Source: Molanna angustata (taxonomy: Eukaryota; Arthropoda; Insecta; Trichoptera; Molannidae). From it: DNA of 64,000 nucleotides. The notes below the pieces were generated by a model. That model was not told the DNA's origin, made no database searches, and saw only the letters and a list, made by a program, of their open reading frames with translations. Shown piece by piece: positions 33,961 to 45,654 of this stretch (its first letter is position 1; each line of letters begins with the position of its first letter). The position numbers and the translations under genes were made by a program. The stretch lies in assembly GCA_963576475.1 (NCBI GenBank), contig OY754972.1:35626556-35690555 (forward strand), written 5' to 3'.

Positions 33961-35644
33961 CCGACCCTAAAGGCGGGTCAGAAATTTTACAATCTGTTAT
34001 TGTCTTCGAGTTTGCTCTATTCAAGGATGGCGCCCTTCCTGGTTTTTGATTTTTCTTGTCAGTCATTGGGAGGTAAGGAGAGATAAAATAGATAAAAAGT
34101 AGTACACTTAGGCAGGTAGTAAATCCCTATTTCCTATCCTACCCTAATACCCATCCATCCGTTCGAGGCATCAGGGGAAAAGGCGATGACGTCTGGCAGC
34201 CGCGTTCACCTACGGCGGGCGGCAGCACTCTTGGCAGTTGTACGGCACTCCACAAGTTTGGCCTGAGAGGGATGCGGTCGTGTAGCTGTGCGGGTACTCC
34301 AACGTCTTGGGAGAAGAAGCATATTCTTATTCCAGGTCATATTGTTCCATTTATTTTAAAAATGAAATATTTCAATTATATTTAATTTTGCCATCTCATA
34401 ATGGTGGGTAATAATTTTTTATTTCAGTGGATAATATGTTACCTCAACATGATTGGTGAATACCTAATTATATTTCATACCCATTTTATTATTTTTTAGA
34501 TAGTATTGTCCTTAGTACTTGACCATTGAGTAAACAATTTTTGTCTACCTTAGAATATTCACAGTTGACTTCGAACAATACATATCACAACATCTTGTGA
34601 CAAATATATTTTTATAACCTTTTATGTTAAAACAAAATAAATTTTGGAAAGTGTTCAACATTACATTTAAACTAGAAAAGTTAATTTAAATAATGAATCA
34701 TTTGATTGGATATTGATCCTCATTTGAAAAAAATAATCTTTCTAATTGAATTGATGCAGTTTTTTGTCATTGCTTTGGTGAAAATATTGATAAAATTGCG
34801 TACCACCAAAAATAAATAACCACGTTTAAAGTGGGTGAGTGATCTTGTGCTCTTTTACTTTTTACAAGTTGTGAATGGTTACTTTCACCCTGTAAGGAAT
34901 TTGTTCCGTGGTCTTATATTCGAAACATTAAGTACTTTTTAATATTTCAGTTTTTTTTGTCGCTGGATCCTGAGCTACTTGACGAGTTTTTGAAAGTGAA
35001 GGTGTTCATCGTCTACCATAGTTTGCTGTCTACTATTCCATTTTGCTGTTTACTGTCTACCCACTTCATCTTCGACGGGACTTTTCTTCATCATCTTTTC
35101 GGAGAAGGAGGAACACAACCCTCATCTGGATTTCTTCGCAGAGGAACAGAAGATCGGCAGAAAATATCCTTTTTTTTAAGATATGTAGAAGGAGTGATGT
35201 TGTTTGATTTTAGTCTTAATAATTTTTATGTTATGTGAGTTGAGAGAATATTTATGTCTTCGTCGGGGATTTTAATACTTTTTCATGTGTAATATTTCGA
35301 ACTCTCCCTTTTCGAAATCTTTTTTTATGAAATTATTGCATTGCTAGGATTTTAGTTGGATATTTTTTATGGTGTTTTCACACTTTATCTTTTTAAACAG
35401 AGTTTTAGTAATTTTATTATATTGGGCAGTTCATTTTTAGATGGAAAATTGTTTGATATGAACTTGAGTAATTTTATTTACTTTCAACATTTTTATTTGG
35501 AGATAATCATAGGTAGAGATTGCGATTTAATGTTTTTCCTATTCGATCCATAGAAAGATCAAGTTATTCTTTTGCTCGGTATTTTGTTCTCGGTATTTTT
35601 TGGTATCCACTTAGGTATTTTATTAATTTTTTTTACTTATTAAA
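33961..35644 (+). other. 5' leader of the Gypsy element
   Basis: About 1.7 kb between primer site and gag. Small frames (34957-35238, 35356-35553) show no domain. The first 350 bases are GC-richer; the rest is T-rich. Probably carries packaging signals, not identifiable by eye. Confidence 0.6.
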
Positions 35645-36811
35645 ATGGAACCTATACCAAACGATTCGTTTAGATCAGTTAATAAATTAAAAGAAGAATT
35701 GAATGTCAGGGGTATTAAATCCGGCAACCAGTTAAAAATGTTACAGCAACAGGCGCGCGTTTGGAACCACTCAGTCACCCATTTTGAAGAATATTTGAAA
35801 CGCAAAGAGTTGGAAGGTCAGTCTATAGTCGGAGAAGCTTTAGAAAGGGGTACGGAATCCGAACAGGACGTGATAGGGTCTACTCGCTATGTCGATTTGA
35901 AAGATGCGGATGTTAGATTTTTAAATAGAGAAAAAATTAGCGACAGGGTGGCGGTACCTAAGCCTTCGAATAGGATAGAATTTGTGAAGGAGTCGAGGAT
36001 AGCTGGTTTAAGTAGCCTCAATTTACGATTTGACGGAACTTCAGACGTAATAGAATTTTTGGAGAAGTTAGATAATTTGCAGTATTCTCGTGGGATTCCC
36101 GATGAACAAATTTTGAGAGCATTTTCCGACTTACTTACGGGCCACGCCGAAGTTTGGTATCGTGCTTATAGGGAACAGTTCTTGACTTGGGATCAGCTCA
36201 AGTTGTCTTTAAAAAAACGTTTTAGTAGTGCCAGTAGAAATGACGTTTTAGAACAGAGGTTGAGAGAACGGACACAGAAGGCGGGCGAGCCCACGTCTAA
36301 TTATATTGAGTCTGTATATTTCATGTCAAATAAATTAGAAAATCCTTGGTCGGAGAGGGAAGTTTTGCGTCATATCTTTAAAAACGCCCATCCCGAATGT
36401 AAACTTATGTTGCGTTCGTGTCATGCGACCACAATATCCACTTTAATGGATAAGGTACGCACGGACGAAAATTTTCACGAGCAGGACCATATTCAGAAAA
36501 TGAATCATATAAATAAAAGTTTTTCTAAGTCTAAGTATGTTCAGTCCGATGTCGCTGCGATATCTGAGTCACGTCACATGGTATGTAAGAAGTGTAATAA
36601 AGAGGGGCATTGGGCCCGTGATTGTAAATTAATCATTAAGCCTATTTGTTTTAAATGTAAGAAGGAAGGAATTTTGACCAAGTACTGCTGTGGTACTAAA
36701 AATATTTCATCACCGGTCCCAAGTAACAATGTACAAATTGACTCTTCTAAAAATATTAATTTATCAAAAAACGGTCATCATCCCGCGGACGTAGTACCCC
36801 TTCGAAAGTAA
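35645..36811 (+). CDS. gag: Gag of the Gypsy element
   Basis: 388 codons, intact. Residues ~12-45 (VNKLKEELNVRGIKSGNQLKM) resemble a SAP-like helix pair. Residues ~125-265 form the retrotransposon gag core (FDGTSDVIEFLEKLDNLQ, AEVWYRAYREQF, LKKRFSSAS, HIFKNAHPECKLML). Two zinc knuckles follow: CKKCNKEGHWARDC at 314-327 is canonical CX2CX4HX4C, while the second, CFKCKKEGILTKYC from 335, has Ile at the His position and should not bind zinc normally. The protein would form the virus-like particle and bind RNA. It overlaps pol by about 60 bases in the -1 frame. Confidence 0.92.
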   Translation: MEPIPNDSFRSVNKLKEELNVRGIKSGNQLKMLQQQARVWNHSVTHFEEYLKRKELEGQSIVGEALERGTESEQDVIGSTRYVDLKDADVRFLNREKISDRVAVPKPSNRIEFVKESRIAGLSSLNLRFDGTSDVIEFLEKLDNLQYSRGIPDEQILRAFSDLLTGHAEVWYRAYREQFLTWDQLKLSLKKRFSSASRNDVLEQRLRERTQKAGEPTSNYIESVYFMSNKLENPWSEREVLRHIFKNAHPECKLMLRSCHATTISTLMDKVRTDENFHEQDHIQKMNHINKSFSKSKYVQSDVAAISESRHMVCKKCNKEGHWARDCKLIIKPICFKCKKEGILTKYCCGTKNISSPVPSNNVQIDSSKNINLSKNGHHPADVVPLRK

Positions 36812-38724
36812 ATTATTCGGACCCCGCGGCATTGGCAGAACATCTGAAATTTGTAAGATGGTTTTTGTCGTCCACTAAGATTGCGCCCGTTATTTGCGCC
36901 AGGAACAAAGACATCCGCCCCTATTTGACGTTTTTAATAAAAAATTTAAGGTTCGAAGGTTTGTTAGATTCAGGCGCGTCTGTATCGTGCATAAATTCTG
37001 ATTTGTTTAATACACTGTTTCCTTTCAATGTAGGTTGTGAAAAGGTGAAAACTGCCGTGTACACCGCGGACAGGAGTTCACAACCCGTGGAAAGTATAAT
37101 TTATTTGCCCGTCACCGTGGAGGGGGGAGAAAAGATCGTTAAATTTTTCATTGTACCGAATCTTAGTCCTAATATTATTTTGGGAATTGATTTTTTATTA
37201 ATGTTTGAACTATGCCCTCAATTATTAAAGAATGTTAGAGTATCTACTAATGAGGAACGGATTAATTGTATTTCTGCCCTGTCCCCGGCTCAATCACTAT
37301 CAGAAAGTGAAAAATGGGAATTATATAATTTAGTTAGAGAATTTGAAGAGATTTCATTTGAAAGGAAAGGGTTGGGACGTCTTAATTTAACCAAACATAA
37401 AATAGTTACATCCGGAGAACCAATAAAACAACGATACTATCCATTATCGCCTGTGAAATTGTCTCATTTAGAAAAGGAATTGGACGATATGTTAGCGTTA
37501 GATGTGGTAGAGCCTTCAAAGTCTTCGTGGTCAAACCCAGTGATAATGGTGCCTAAAGCAGATGGGACGAGTCGGTTTTGTTTAGATTCAAGGAAGCTCA
37601 ACTCAGTCACTGTGAGAGACTCTTATCCCCTTCCTCACATACAGAGTATCTTGCAAAATTTGAACGGGGCAAGGTATATCTCAGCGTTAGACCTAAGTAG
37701 AGCCTATTGGCAGATCAATCTGGAAGAGGCTTCTCGTGAGAAGACTGCTTTTGTGGTCCCCGGGAGAGGACTATTCCAATTTAAAGTTATGCCTTTTGGT
37801 TTGAAAAATTCGGCTGCAGAAATGCAGAGAGCCGTCGATAAACTGTTTGGTCCCGAATTCGACAAGTCAGTGTTCACCTATGTCGACGATTTGATAGTCT
37901 TATCAAAAGACTTTCCATCACATATTTCAACTTTAAGATTAGTATTGAATAGGTTAAAAGAGGCTAATCTTACTATCAATCTGAAAAAATGCGAATTTTG
38001 CAAAAGCGAACTGAAATATTTAGGATATATTGTAGATGCGGAAGGGTTACGAACCAACCCCCAGAAGGTTGAAGTTATTAATAATTTTCCGAGGCCGAAA
38101 TGCGTGAAAGACGTTAGAAGTTTCATGGGAATCTGTTCATATTATCGTAAATTTATTAAAAACTTTGCGGATTTGTCTGTACCTTTAACTCGTCTCACTA
38201 GTACACGTAAGGGTGTCAGTAATTTTTTATGGTCAGAGGAGGCAGAAAAGGCATTTTTGGCTTTGAAAAAGGCACTTACTACGACCCCAGTATTGATCAA
38301 CCCTGATTTCAGTCAACCCTTTGAAATTCATTCAGACGCTAGCTCATTTGCAATAGCTGCTGTCCTAGTACAGAAAATTGATGGTGACGAACACGTAATA
38401 GCTTATTATTCTCGTACCCTTCATAAGAATGAAATTAATTTTGCCATTACAGAGAGAGAATTGTTGGCGGCTCTGGAAGCCATCCGGCATTTTAGACCTT
38501 TTGTTGAGGGGTCACATTTTAAGCTGGTGACAGATCACTCGAGCCTCAAGTGGTTGGTTACATTGAAAAACCCCACTGGTCGCTTGGCACGATGGTCAAC
38601 CGAGCTTTTACAATATTCCTTCGATGTTGAACATCAACGTGGGAAGTTAAATGTGGTACCCGATGCGTTATCAAGGATAGAAATTGCAACCTTAGATGTA
38701 GAGGTAGAAACGAAGGATGAATGA
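36751..38724 (+). CDS. pol: Pol part 1: protease, reverse transcriptase, RNase H
   Basis: The frame is open from 36751 (no ATG needed if made by frameshifting; 36832 is only a TTG). Counting from 36832: retropepsin with LLDSGAS (catalytic Asp ~46); reverse transcriptase with SRFCLDSRKLN, YISALDLSRAYWQI, MPFGLKNSAA and the YVDD catalytic box at 350-353; RNase H with HSDASS (Asp ~502), ITERELLA and LVTDHSSL, ending DALSR. All catalytic residues are present. The frame is stopped by TGA 38722-38724, yet it stays open beyond and runs directly into integrase. So this is one pol frame with a single break. Confidence 0.93.
36766..36772 (+). promoter_or_regulatory. -1 frameshift slippery heptamer A AAA AAC
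   Basis: The heptamer AAAAAAC is phased in gag as TCA AAA AAC, the exact X XXY YYZ arrangement needed for -1 slippage. The last stop in the -1 frame is TAA at 36748-36750, so the pol frame is open across the site. Ten bases downstream CCGCGG (36783-36788) can pair with CCGCGG (36824-36829) as a stem. Slippage here would give a Gag-Pol fusion. Confidence 0.75.
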
Positions 38725-39963
38725 TATAAGAAAATTTACAAAGGTGTTGTAGAGAAACCGCAGGAATTCCCCAATTATATGGTACAAAATGGTAAATTGT
38801 TTAGAAATACCAAAGTTAATTGTTCGTTGTTGCAAGAGTTTGCATGGAAGAGGGTGATACCGAAAGAGGAAAGATTAGAGATTTTAAGAAATAATCATGA
38901 TGCAGATAGTTCAGCGCACTTAGGTATTTTTAAAACATATAGAAAAATACAACTTTTATACTACTGGCCTAAACTATTTTCAGAGGTCGTAAATTATATA
39001 AATCAATGCGAAATATGCAAGAAATTTAAACACTATCAACAGAAGCCTCTTGGTATTATGTCAAATCCTAAGAGAGTGGAAAAACCGATGAAAATGTTGT
39101 CGATCGACGTGGTCGGGCCGCTACCTAGATCTAAATTAGGTAATATTTATATTCTTTCGGTTTTGGATGTTTTCTCTAAGTACCTCTGGTTATTTCCGTT
39201 AAAAAAATCTAACGCGGAAAATATCATAAAAGCTTTAGAAAACTATGTTTTTCTACCTCATGGGGTACCATCTATAATTATTGCGGATAACGGAGTTCAA
39301 TTCACCTCGAATAAATTTAAAGACCTGATAAAGAAATATGACATTCCTAAGATTTTTTATACACCTTTATATTCGCCCCAAGCCAATTCGGTAGAAAGAT
39401 ATCATCGCACAGCGATAACTGCACTCGCAGGAATCGTTTCTGATAGACAACGAGACTGGTGTAGCTTTATACCACTCATTTGCACTGCACTAAATGCCTC
39501 AGTTAATGTCACTACTAGTTATACACCTTACTTTTTATTTTTTGGAAGAGAGCAGATTTTGGCAGGAAGTCTACATGACAGATTTGGTCCTGGTCCCAGT
39601 ACGTTAGAAGAGGTTGAGATAGAAGATCGTAATGTCTATGCAGAAAAATTGTCTGATCTGAAAAAAATTTTCGACGATGTACAGGAAAATCTTTTTAAGG
39701 CTTTTCAACAGTCTGCTGCCCAATATAATCAAGGCAGAAAAGATGTATCTTATAAGGTAGGCGATTTAATCTGGCGAAAAACTTTTCCATATTCAAAAGC
39801 CAGCGAATATTTCAGCTCTAAGTTGGCCGAGCGTTTTGTCAAAAATAAAATTGTAGCGAAAATTTCTCCTTTAGTGTATACATTAGCTGACGAGAAAGGA
39901 AAAATATTGGGAAATTTCCATATTAAAGATATATTAAAACTTGAACAATCTGCCCAATCATAA
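38725..39963 (+). CDS. pol: Pol part 2: integrase
   Basis: Same reading frame as part 1, downstream of the TGA; first ATG at 38779. From that ATG: HHCC zinc domain (H40, H47, C77, C80), catalytic core D110 (LSIDVVGPL), D170 (IIADNGVQF) and E206 (QANSVERYHRT), giving DD35E. The C-terminal part (GDLIWRKTFP...FVKNKIVAKI) is a GPY/F-like module; no chromodomain is seen. It would join the cDNA to the chromosome. Separation from RT by a stop codon means it needs readthrough or trans supply. Confidence 0.92.
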   Translation, partial: YKKIYKGVVEKPQEFPNYMVQNGKLFRNTKVNCSLLQEFAWKRVIPKEERLEILRNNHDADSSAHLGIFKTYRKIQLLYYWPKLFSEVVNYINQCEICKKFKHYQQKPLGIMSNPKRVEKPMKMLSIDVVGPLPRSKLGNIYILSVLDVFSKYLWLFPLKKSNAENIIKALENYVFLPHGVPSIIIADNGVQFTSNKFKDLIKKYDIPKIFYTPLYSPQANSVERYHRTAITALAGIVSDRQRDWCSFIPLICTALNASVNVTTSYTPYFLFFGREQILAGSLHDRFGPGPSTLEEVEIEDRNVYAEKLSDLKKIFDDVQENLFKAFQQSAAQYNQGRKDVSYKVGDLIWRKTFPYSKASEYFSSKLAERFVKNKIVAKISPLVYTLADEKGKILGNFHIKDILKLEQSAQS

Positions 39964-42195
39964 TGCAACATGAAACTTAGTTAATAGTAATTATTTCAAT
40001 GCAAGAACTTTGATTTGAAAGTCAAAAAAATGTGCATTTTGTATTTGTCAATCTACTGAATCTAGACCCTTAATATAGTTAAGTCTATATTTTTAGCCCC
40101 GAGGAAGACATGAATCTTATTCTGTGTAATGTTGTACTCACTTATATATTATACGATCATATAATTGTTATCCTGTTATTATACATACCGTTTATGTTTA
40201 AAATATGATTATAATGTCATAATGTTTAATGTAGTGAAAAAAATAATTTTTCACCATACATTCAATTTTTTGGAGAGAGTATATCATTGATGTTTAATAA
40301 GGAAATGTATTTATATGTTGGTGTTGCATTATAGAGTATTTAAGTTGGTTTTGATTGACCTTATATTGGTTAATTAAAAATGTAAAGTATAAGTAAAGTA
40401 TATTTAGATGTTTCTACTTAAAGTTGTATCTACAATACCTCAATACAATTGAGTTTAAAAAGTATCAATTGTGGGTGATCTAGAGTTTGTGTTGATTTTA
40501 GTTTAAGGACCGTGGGTCAGTTTTCTGAGAAGGATATTTGTTTGTTGTATGATCTCTCCAAAATTAATTGTAATATGCTCTATCTGTATATTAGATGTCA
40601 CAAGTATTAGATAATATGTTATAATAAGATAAATATTAATCACATAGAATTTATAATGAATAAGGACGGTATTGAATATAATTTATGGTTGCATTCAATA
40701 AATGTATTTTTGATGAAAGAAGGATTATATAACCATGAGTTATCATTCATAATGTTTTCAGTGAAAATCTCATTGCTATTAGTTTTTGAAGAATTTTAGT
40801 GTTCTATATATCATGTCAAATATTTTAAGTCTCAAATTTTAACGTTGTCAGTCCTAAAGTTGATTTGCTGTATTATATAGTAAATGAATTACTAGAATTG
40901 CTTTATGGTAAATCTGAGTTGACTTTTGGTAGAGGGTGTATCCTTACTTTTGGGTTTTGATTTGAAATGTAATATGCCAGTGCATCTCAAGTCGATTCCT
41001 CACTACTGTTTTCTTGCTTACTGGCATGAGCAGGCGAACGGAAAAAAAAGGGAGGGAAATGCTCCTCGCAAAGGTTCAATGAGAATTTATTCAGTGGAAA
41101 TTACTCTGTGTTTTTTAATGCTTGGATGAAAGGATATGGAGTGCTTTCTAAGTAAATTACGATCTAACCTTGAATTTTAGTATAGCCAACTCCATGTCAT
41201 GGTGATATCCTTAATATTGATATTTTCTTTACTGTAAAATGTATGAATTTTCATTGAAAACTAGTTGTTTGAGAAAATTTTTCTTTTGCTTTCTTTTGTT
41301 CTGTTTGATGTTCCATCAAGCATAAGGAAGGAAACCCGAAGGAATAATTAAAAAAAATATTGTTTTATGATGCTTAGGTTTGGTTCTTGTACCAAGGAGT
41401 AGGCGTAAGAGATATTTAAGATATAGAGTATAAGTTTGATAATTTTGCTTAGGTTTGTGTTTTACCAAAAAGTAAAAAATTTTTTTGCTCCATCAGATCT
41501 TTAAGGGACTGTTTAGGTTCCGCTTCGAAAGACTGATGACGTAATTTGGTAGTTGTGAGTCTAGTTTGAGTATTCTGTTATTCCACATGATGGCCAGGAA
41601 GGAATTGGCCTAGAATATATTCCTTACCACATGAGAGCGGGCCCGGACTTGCGCTAAAAATACAAAGACTGTGGGGGTTAAGTTAGAAGAATAAGATTTT
41701 CACCTAGAGTGAAGAAATCTTGTATGATTCATTTCCATTTCGATATTATAAATTATGTTTTTATTTGCCTAGTATTTCTTTGTACAAAAAATAGTTTGGC
41801 GGGTGTTTACTTAGTAAATGCAAGCCATTCTTAAAAAATAGATTGTGTTCATTAGAATATCTTTTGTTGAAATTGTCAATGTAAATTATAAGTAATCATT
41901 AAAGTATGAAATATAAATATAGAGTATATTATGTGAATCAAAATAACATTCTAAGATCCAGGATCTAGATGTTGATTATATTATTGTCAATTCTATATTT
42001 CATTTATGTTTTTTTTGCTGATTTGTTTGATCTGTTTCAGTATACCCATCCTAGAACCATACCTTAATTACACACAGATTTGTATCCTCAATATGTATTA
42101 GGTCTATTCTCAGATTATATATAGACAGGTTGATTACATGTAAAGTTGTTGTGTGACGGTGGACCCTCAAAAATTTTAAGCTCGCTTAAAATTTT
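39964..42195 (+). other. 2.2-kb untranslated 3' section of the Gypsy element
   Basis: From the integrase stop to the purine tract there is no frame longer than 67 codons and no envelope-like protein (no signal peptide plus membrane anchor, no furin site). T-rich, with several TTTTAGTTTAAG-like stretches. It might be a decayed env position or a long 3' UTR. Confidence 0.65.
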
Positions 42196-42197
42196 CT

Positions 42198-42211
42198 TCT
42201 GGGTGGGGTGT
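42198..42211 (+). other. polypurine tract
   Basis: TCTGGGTGGGGTGT lies directly before the 3' LTR (two bases AT, then TGTCATG). G-rich rather than A-rich, but in the right place for plus-strand priming. Confidence 0.65.
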
Positions 42212-42213
42212 AT

Positions 42214-43540
42214 TGTCATGTTATTTTATTGAATAGCATGACTTACCTCCTCTCAGAGGAAAATTGAAAAAAAAGGATAATCCACTTTGGAAAAAATGTT
42301 AAAATTATGCTAATAGGCAGAGTTTTTTTTGTCTGCGGGCAACCCGGTTAGTTAGTCGCCGAGCGGAAACACCGGATTGCATTGCTTTGGCCGATATTCC
42401 TTTAACGAGAGGTGACGCGAAAAAGTCAATAAAATGGACGTCACTTAAATAGACAGAGAAAACGCTGTGGCGTTTAAAACATTATAAATAACCATAAGAA
42501 AGGACTAGTGGGAAAATGGGTAAGTCTCCATGTCTATTTTTTTGAACATAATTAGTTTGACGTCCACCGACACACAATAATTTTATAACATATTCCAGGG
42601 TTAACGAGTCCCCCAAATATTCCTTTCTACTAGTTTTTTTTTATATATTTAATATGTAATGGAATCCAAAGTATCATGTAGACTAAGATTAAACAATATC
42701 ATTGCACCGACTATCCATCATTTTGAAGACAAGTTGTTTTGCTGGAAACAGCAAAATATGATATGAAATTGAATCAAGATGGCGATGAGTCGTGTAACCT
42801 CAAAAGACCGACATTTTCTGTGAACAACGATGGCGGATGATCGAATCTTATTTAACTTCGTGCAGTTTTAAAAATAGAAAATTCGAATTTAGTGACTTTC
42901 AATATGAACAGTTTTTTTTAATTTAATTTTGTATGTAAAATGTAAATTAACGACAACCATTTTTTTTGTATTAATGAAATTTAGTATAATGTATTAACAC
43001 CAGTATGTAAATTTGGCCAAATAGTTAATAAGAAGATTTTTGTTAATAAATAATGTTTTATTGGGTCATAATTACATTAAGATAGATTTTTTTCTTAAAG
43101 GGTTAATATTGGGAATGGTAAAATGTAATAGAAATAAAAAATGTGATGAGGTTGTAATAATTTAATTGTCTTATATGGATAATTTTTTTTTATCAAAACG
43201 AAAAAGACTGATTAAGCAAAATGAAATATAAATTGTTATCATAATTCAGGTTTTGTATTTATCTCTCCTCCTTTTGACCTTCTAATGGTATGACAAGAAA
43301 TGATCAAATATTGATAATCTTAAATTATATTTATTTGTGGTATAATGGGAGTCTTTTGATAGACTTCCCTTAAAAAAAATTTCTTTGAATTGGAGTTAAA
43401 TTCCTTTAGGGCAGGTTGCGACCCCGAGAATTCGATTTTTGATAGTTTCATGTGTAAACGGCTGGCTGGCCGGTGGTGCGGGTGCGAGTCCGGGTGGGGC
43501 GAGGCCCTAGGCCTCTGCCACCATGACTTTAACCCTCACA
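42214..43540 (+). repeat. 3' LTR of the Gypsy element
   Basis: 1327 bp. Compared with the 5' LTR it has eight instead of nine A in the run at about 42266; I see no other difference. It ends CCTCACA and is followed by (CA)n of the disrupted family-R copy. Confidence 0.92.
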
Positions 43541-43551
43541 ACACACACACA

Positions 43552-43607
<56 letters not shown>

Positions 43608-43825
43608 CACAGAAAACTCACATAAAATGTTCTACTCTGAATTCTGAGTAAATCGATGTATGGGAACATATATGCTGCGAGACCTCTAGTTGGTGTTATT
43701 AGCATGCAAAAAGTCGACTACGCCATACAAAATGTTCCTTCGTACACGCATCTTGAATTTATACTGCCTCTTCCTTCAATAGAATTTCATTCTCTTGAAC
43801 GAATCGACAGTTGGAATATGGAAAC
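43541..43825 (+). mobile_element. family R, right half of the split copy
   Basis: (CA)n to 43611, then AAAACTCACATAAAATGTTC, GGGAACATATATGCTGCGAG, CTCTAGTTGGTGTTATTAGC and CCTTCGTACACGCATCTTG, in the order of the unbroken copy at 46650-47730. It closes with one diverged palindromic end unit (ACGAATCGACAGTTGG). Together with 31770-32612 it is one copy. Confidence 0.82.
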
Positions 43826-44025
43826 CAACAACATTTTTATTTCAAACAAATTGGCCAATTTTAACAAAAAGTCTAACTTTCCTTAACAGAAAATTATGAT
43901 TTACAACATTATTCATTCTAACAGGATTTTATATTGATGAATTATCAAATGAAAGATCAATGTTTCACAAACTAAAAGATTTTTAACCACAGATTATATC
44001 AGAAGATGAACCTTAATAATCAAAT

Positions 44026-44312
44026 GATTGTGAGGCACCTGCTTAGAATAGTGCTTCCATTCTTTTAAATCATTGTTTTCGAGTGTCCCGTAAGAACCGG
44101 GTAATCGAAAATACAACAGGCAACAATAACATCTTACATAGTTCAGCAATGAGGTTCACCACCCATTCTGAATGTAGTGCCTTTTTTGGTGAAACGAGAC
44201 TGGTGTGTGGGTATACATAGATGTGTTGTTCTCCCTTTTATATGCCAATGCACACCCGCACACCTTTCGCTGGTTACCCCACATTGTGGGATATGCTGTG
44301 ATGGTATGAATG
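44026..44312 (+). mobile_element. family S, LINE 3' UTR, copy 3
   Basis: Almost identical to 17413-17695 (for example GCTTAGAATAGTGCTTCCAT and CAGCAATGAGGTTCACCACC), ending GATGGTATGAATGAATTG. It starts 5' at GTGAGGCACC, just where the LINE stop codon lies in the other copy. The high identity makes it a recent truncated insertion. The gap 43830-44025 holds nothing supported. Confidence 0.7.
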
Positions 44313-44314
44313 AA

Positions 44315-45650
44315 TTGATTTTTTTTACTTTGTTGATATTTAAAAAAAATACTCCTTTTGCGTAGATTTATTTTTTTTTTTATTGAGTAACATAATATGA
44401 ACATACACATAGTACAAATATTTAAATTAATACAATTTTTTTTTTCAATAGGTACTGTCCCAAAAAAGTTAAAAACTTGTGCTTGGGACAGGAGCAAATA
44501 ACATATCTACATTTAACATATTACATACATTTTACTTATAATAATAGAATTATTTAATAAATTGTAAATCAAGTTCAACTTACAGCTAATACATACAGAT
44601 GATTAAAGTTTATTTTTGTTTTTTAAGTTAATATAGAATAAAAACCATAATTTATCCAAAAAGGAGAAAAAAATAAAAATTCACATATACAAATACACAT
44701 ATACAAATACACATATACACATACACATACATACACACACATATTATTTTTGTATTAATTTCTATGATATTGTTTTCGATATGTTTTGTAAAGGGCAATA
44801 AATATAGTGAATGATTAAATTTATAAATAAATAAGAAGGATGTGCAATAAAGTGCGGACGTATAGTGGAGTGTGTAAAGATATGAAATTATTGAATATAA
44901 GAAATTTCTAAAATGAAAAAGAATTGCGTTCAGCTTTTTCTTTCTATATTGTGCATATAATATTGTAGGTTTGTACATTTTATGTACTTAATGTATATAC
45001 AATTTTCGCAAAAGCGGAATAATGGATTTTATCCGAGAGAGAATCGTATATATATATACGTACACAGACGTAGAATTATTTATGGGATACCAAGTTTGAT
45101 CATTTTTTACGGAAATCAACATTCATAGACTTTTCGTTCCATATTTTGATATGGTTTCCTACTTTCTGTTTGTATAACATATATTGAATCACTGACAGAA
45201 GCAATGTTTGCTTACCGTAGAAGTTCGTATCGAATTCGTACCAAATTCAACGAAATACGAGAATAATATTATAATACGTGCTGACAGGTAGGTACCTATA
45301 CCTATCTGTGCTGTCAAAGTAAATATAAAATTGCGAAAAATCAGGCATTATAACTCCATATACATACATACATCAATATTGATTTTCATTCCAAGTTTTC
45401 GACAAACAAAAAATATAACAATGTTTATTTGAGTCATTCGTATGAATAATACACTACAAATGAAAATAAATAAACTGATTTGTGAACGTCTATCTACCAT
45501 TTTGATTTTTATGTTCACACCTTAGAACAGAAAACTAAGTGAACAACGCTTTGTTGTGTTTTTTCAGGTCTCTTTCGTACGATTTAAAGATTTTCAATCT
45601 TGGAGAATGTAAGAAAGGTCATGGTATTAATAATAATAATAAAAACTAGT
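44315..45650. other. AT-rich stretch with a (CATATA/CA)n tract
   Basis: 44686-44745 is an imperfect ACATATACAAATACACATAC array. TATATATATACG lies at 45047-45058. Overlapping frames near 44156-44497 and 44652-44978 are composition products. No gene supported. Confidence 0.5.
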
Positions 45651-45654
45651 TAAA

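Larger units (their letters stand above)
32613..43540 (+). mobile_element. young Ty3/Gypsy LTR retrotransposon, full length (10.9 kb)
   Basis: Two direct LTRs (32613-33940 and 42214-43540), a primer site, gag, a protease-RT-RNase H frame, an integrase frame, a long untranslated 3' section and a purine tract occur in the standard order. The order PR-RT-RH-IN defines Ty3/Gypsy. The LTRs differ only by one A in a homopolymer as far as I can compare by eye, so the insertion is very recent. It lies in the (CA)n of a family-R copy; flanking bases are ACAT on the left and ACAC on the right. No env-like frame. One in-frame stop in pol makes this copy probably unable to make a full Pol. Confidence 0.93.

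Noticed and set aside
33790..34086. Cys-rich frame MELNSFRAGCDPENS... seen twice (33790 and 43390)
   Set aside because: It is present because the sequence is the LTR, repeated at both ends of the Gypsy element; the second copy runs into (CA)n. No sign of a real protein.
39964..42195. Search for an envelope gene after integrase
   Set aside because: No long frame, signal peptide or membrane anchor on either strand; reported only as an unexplained non-coding section.
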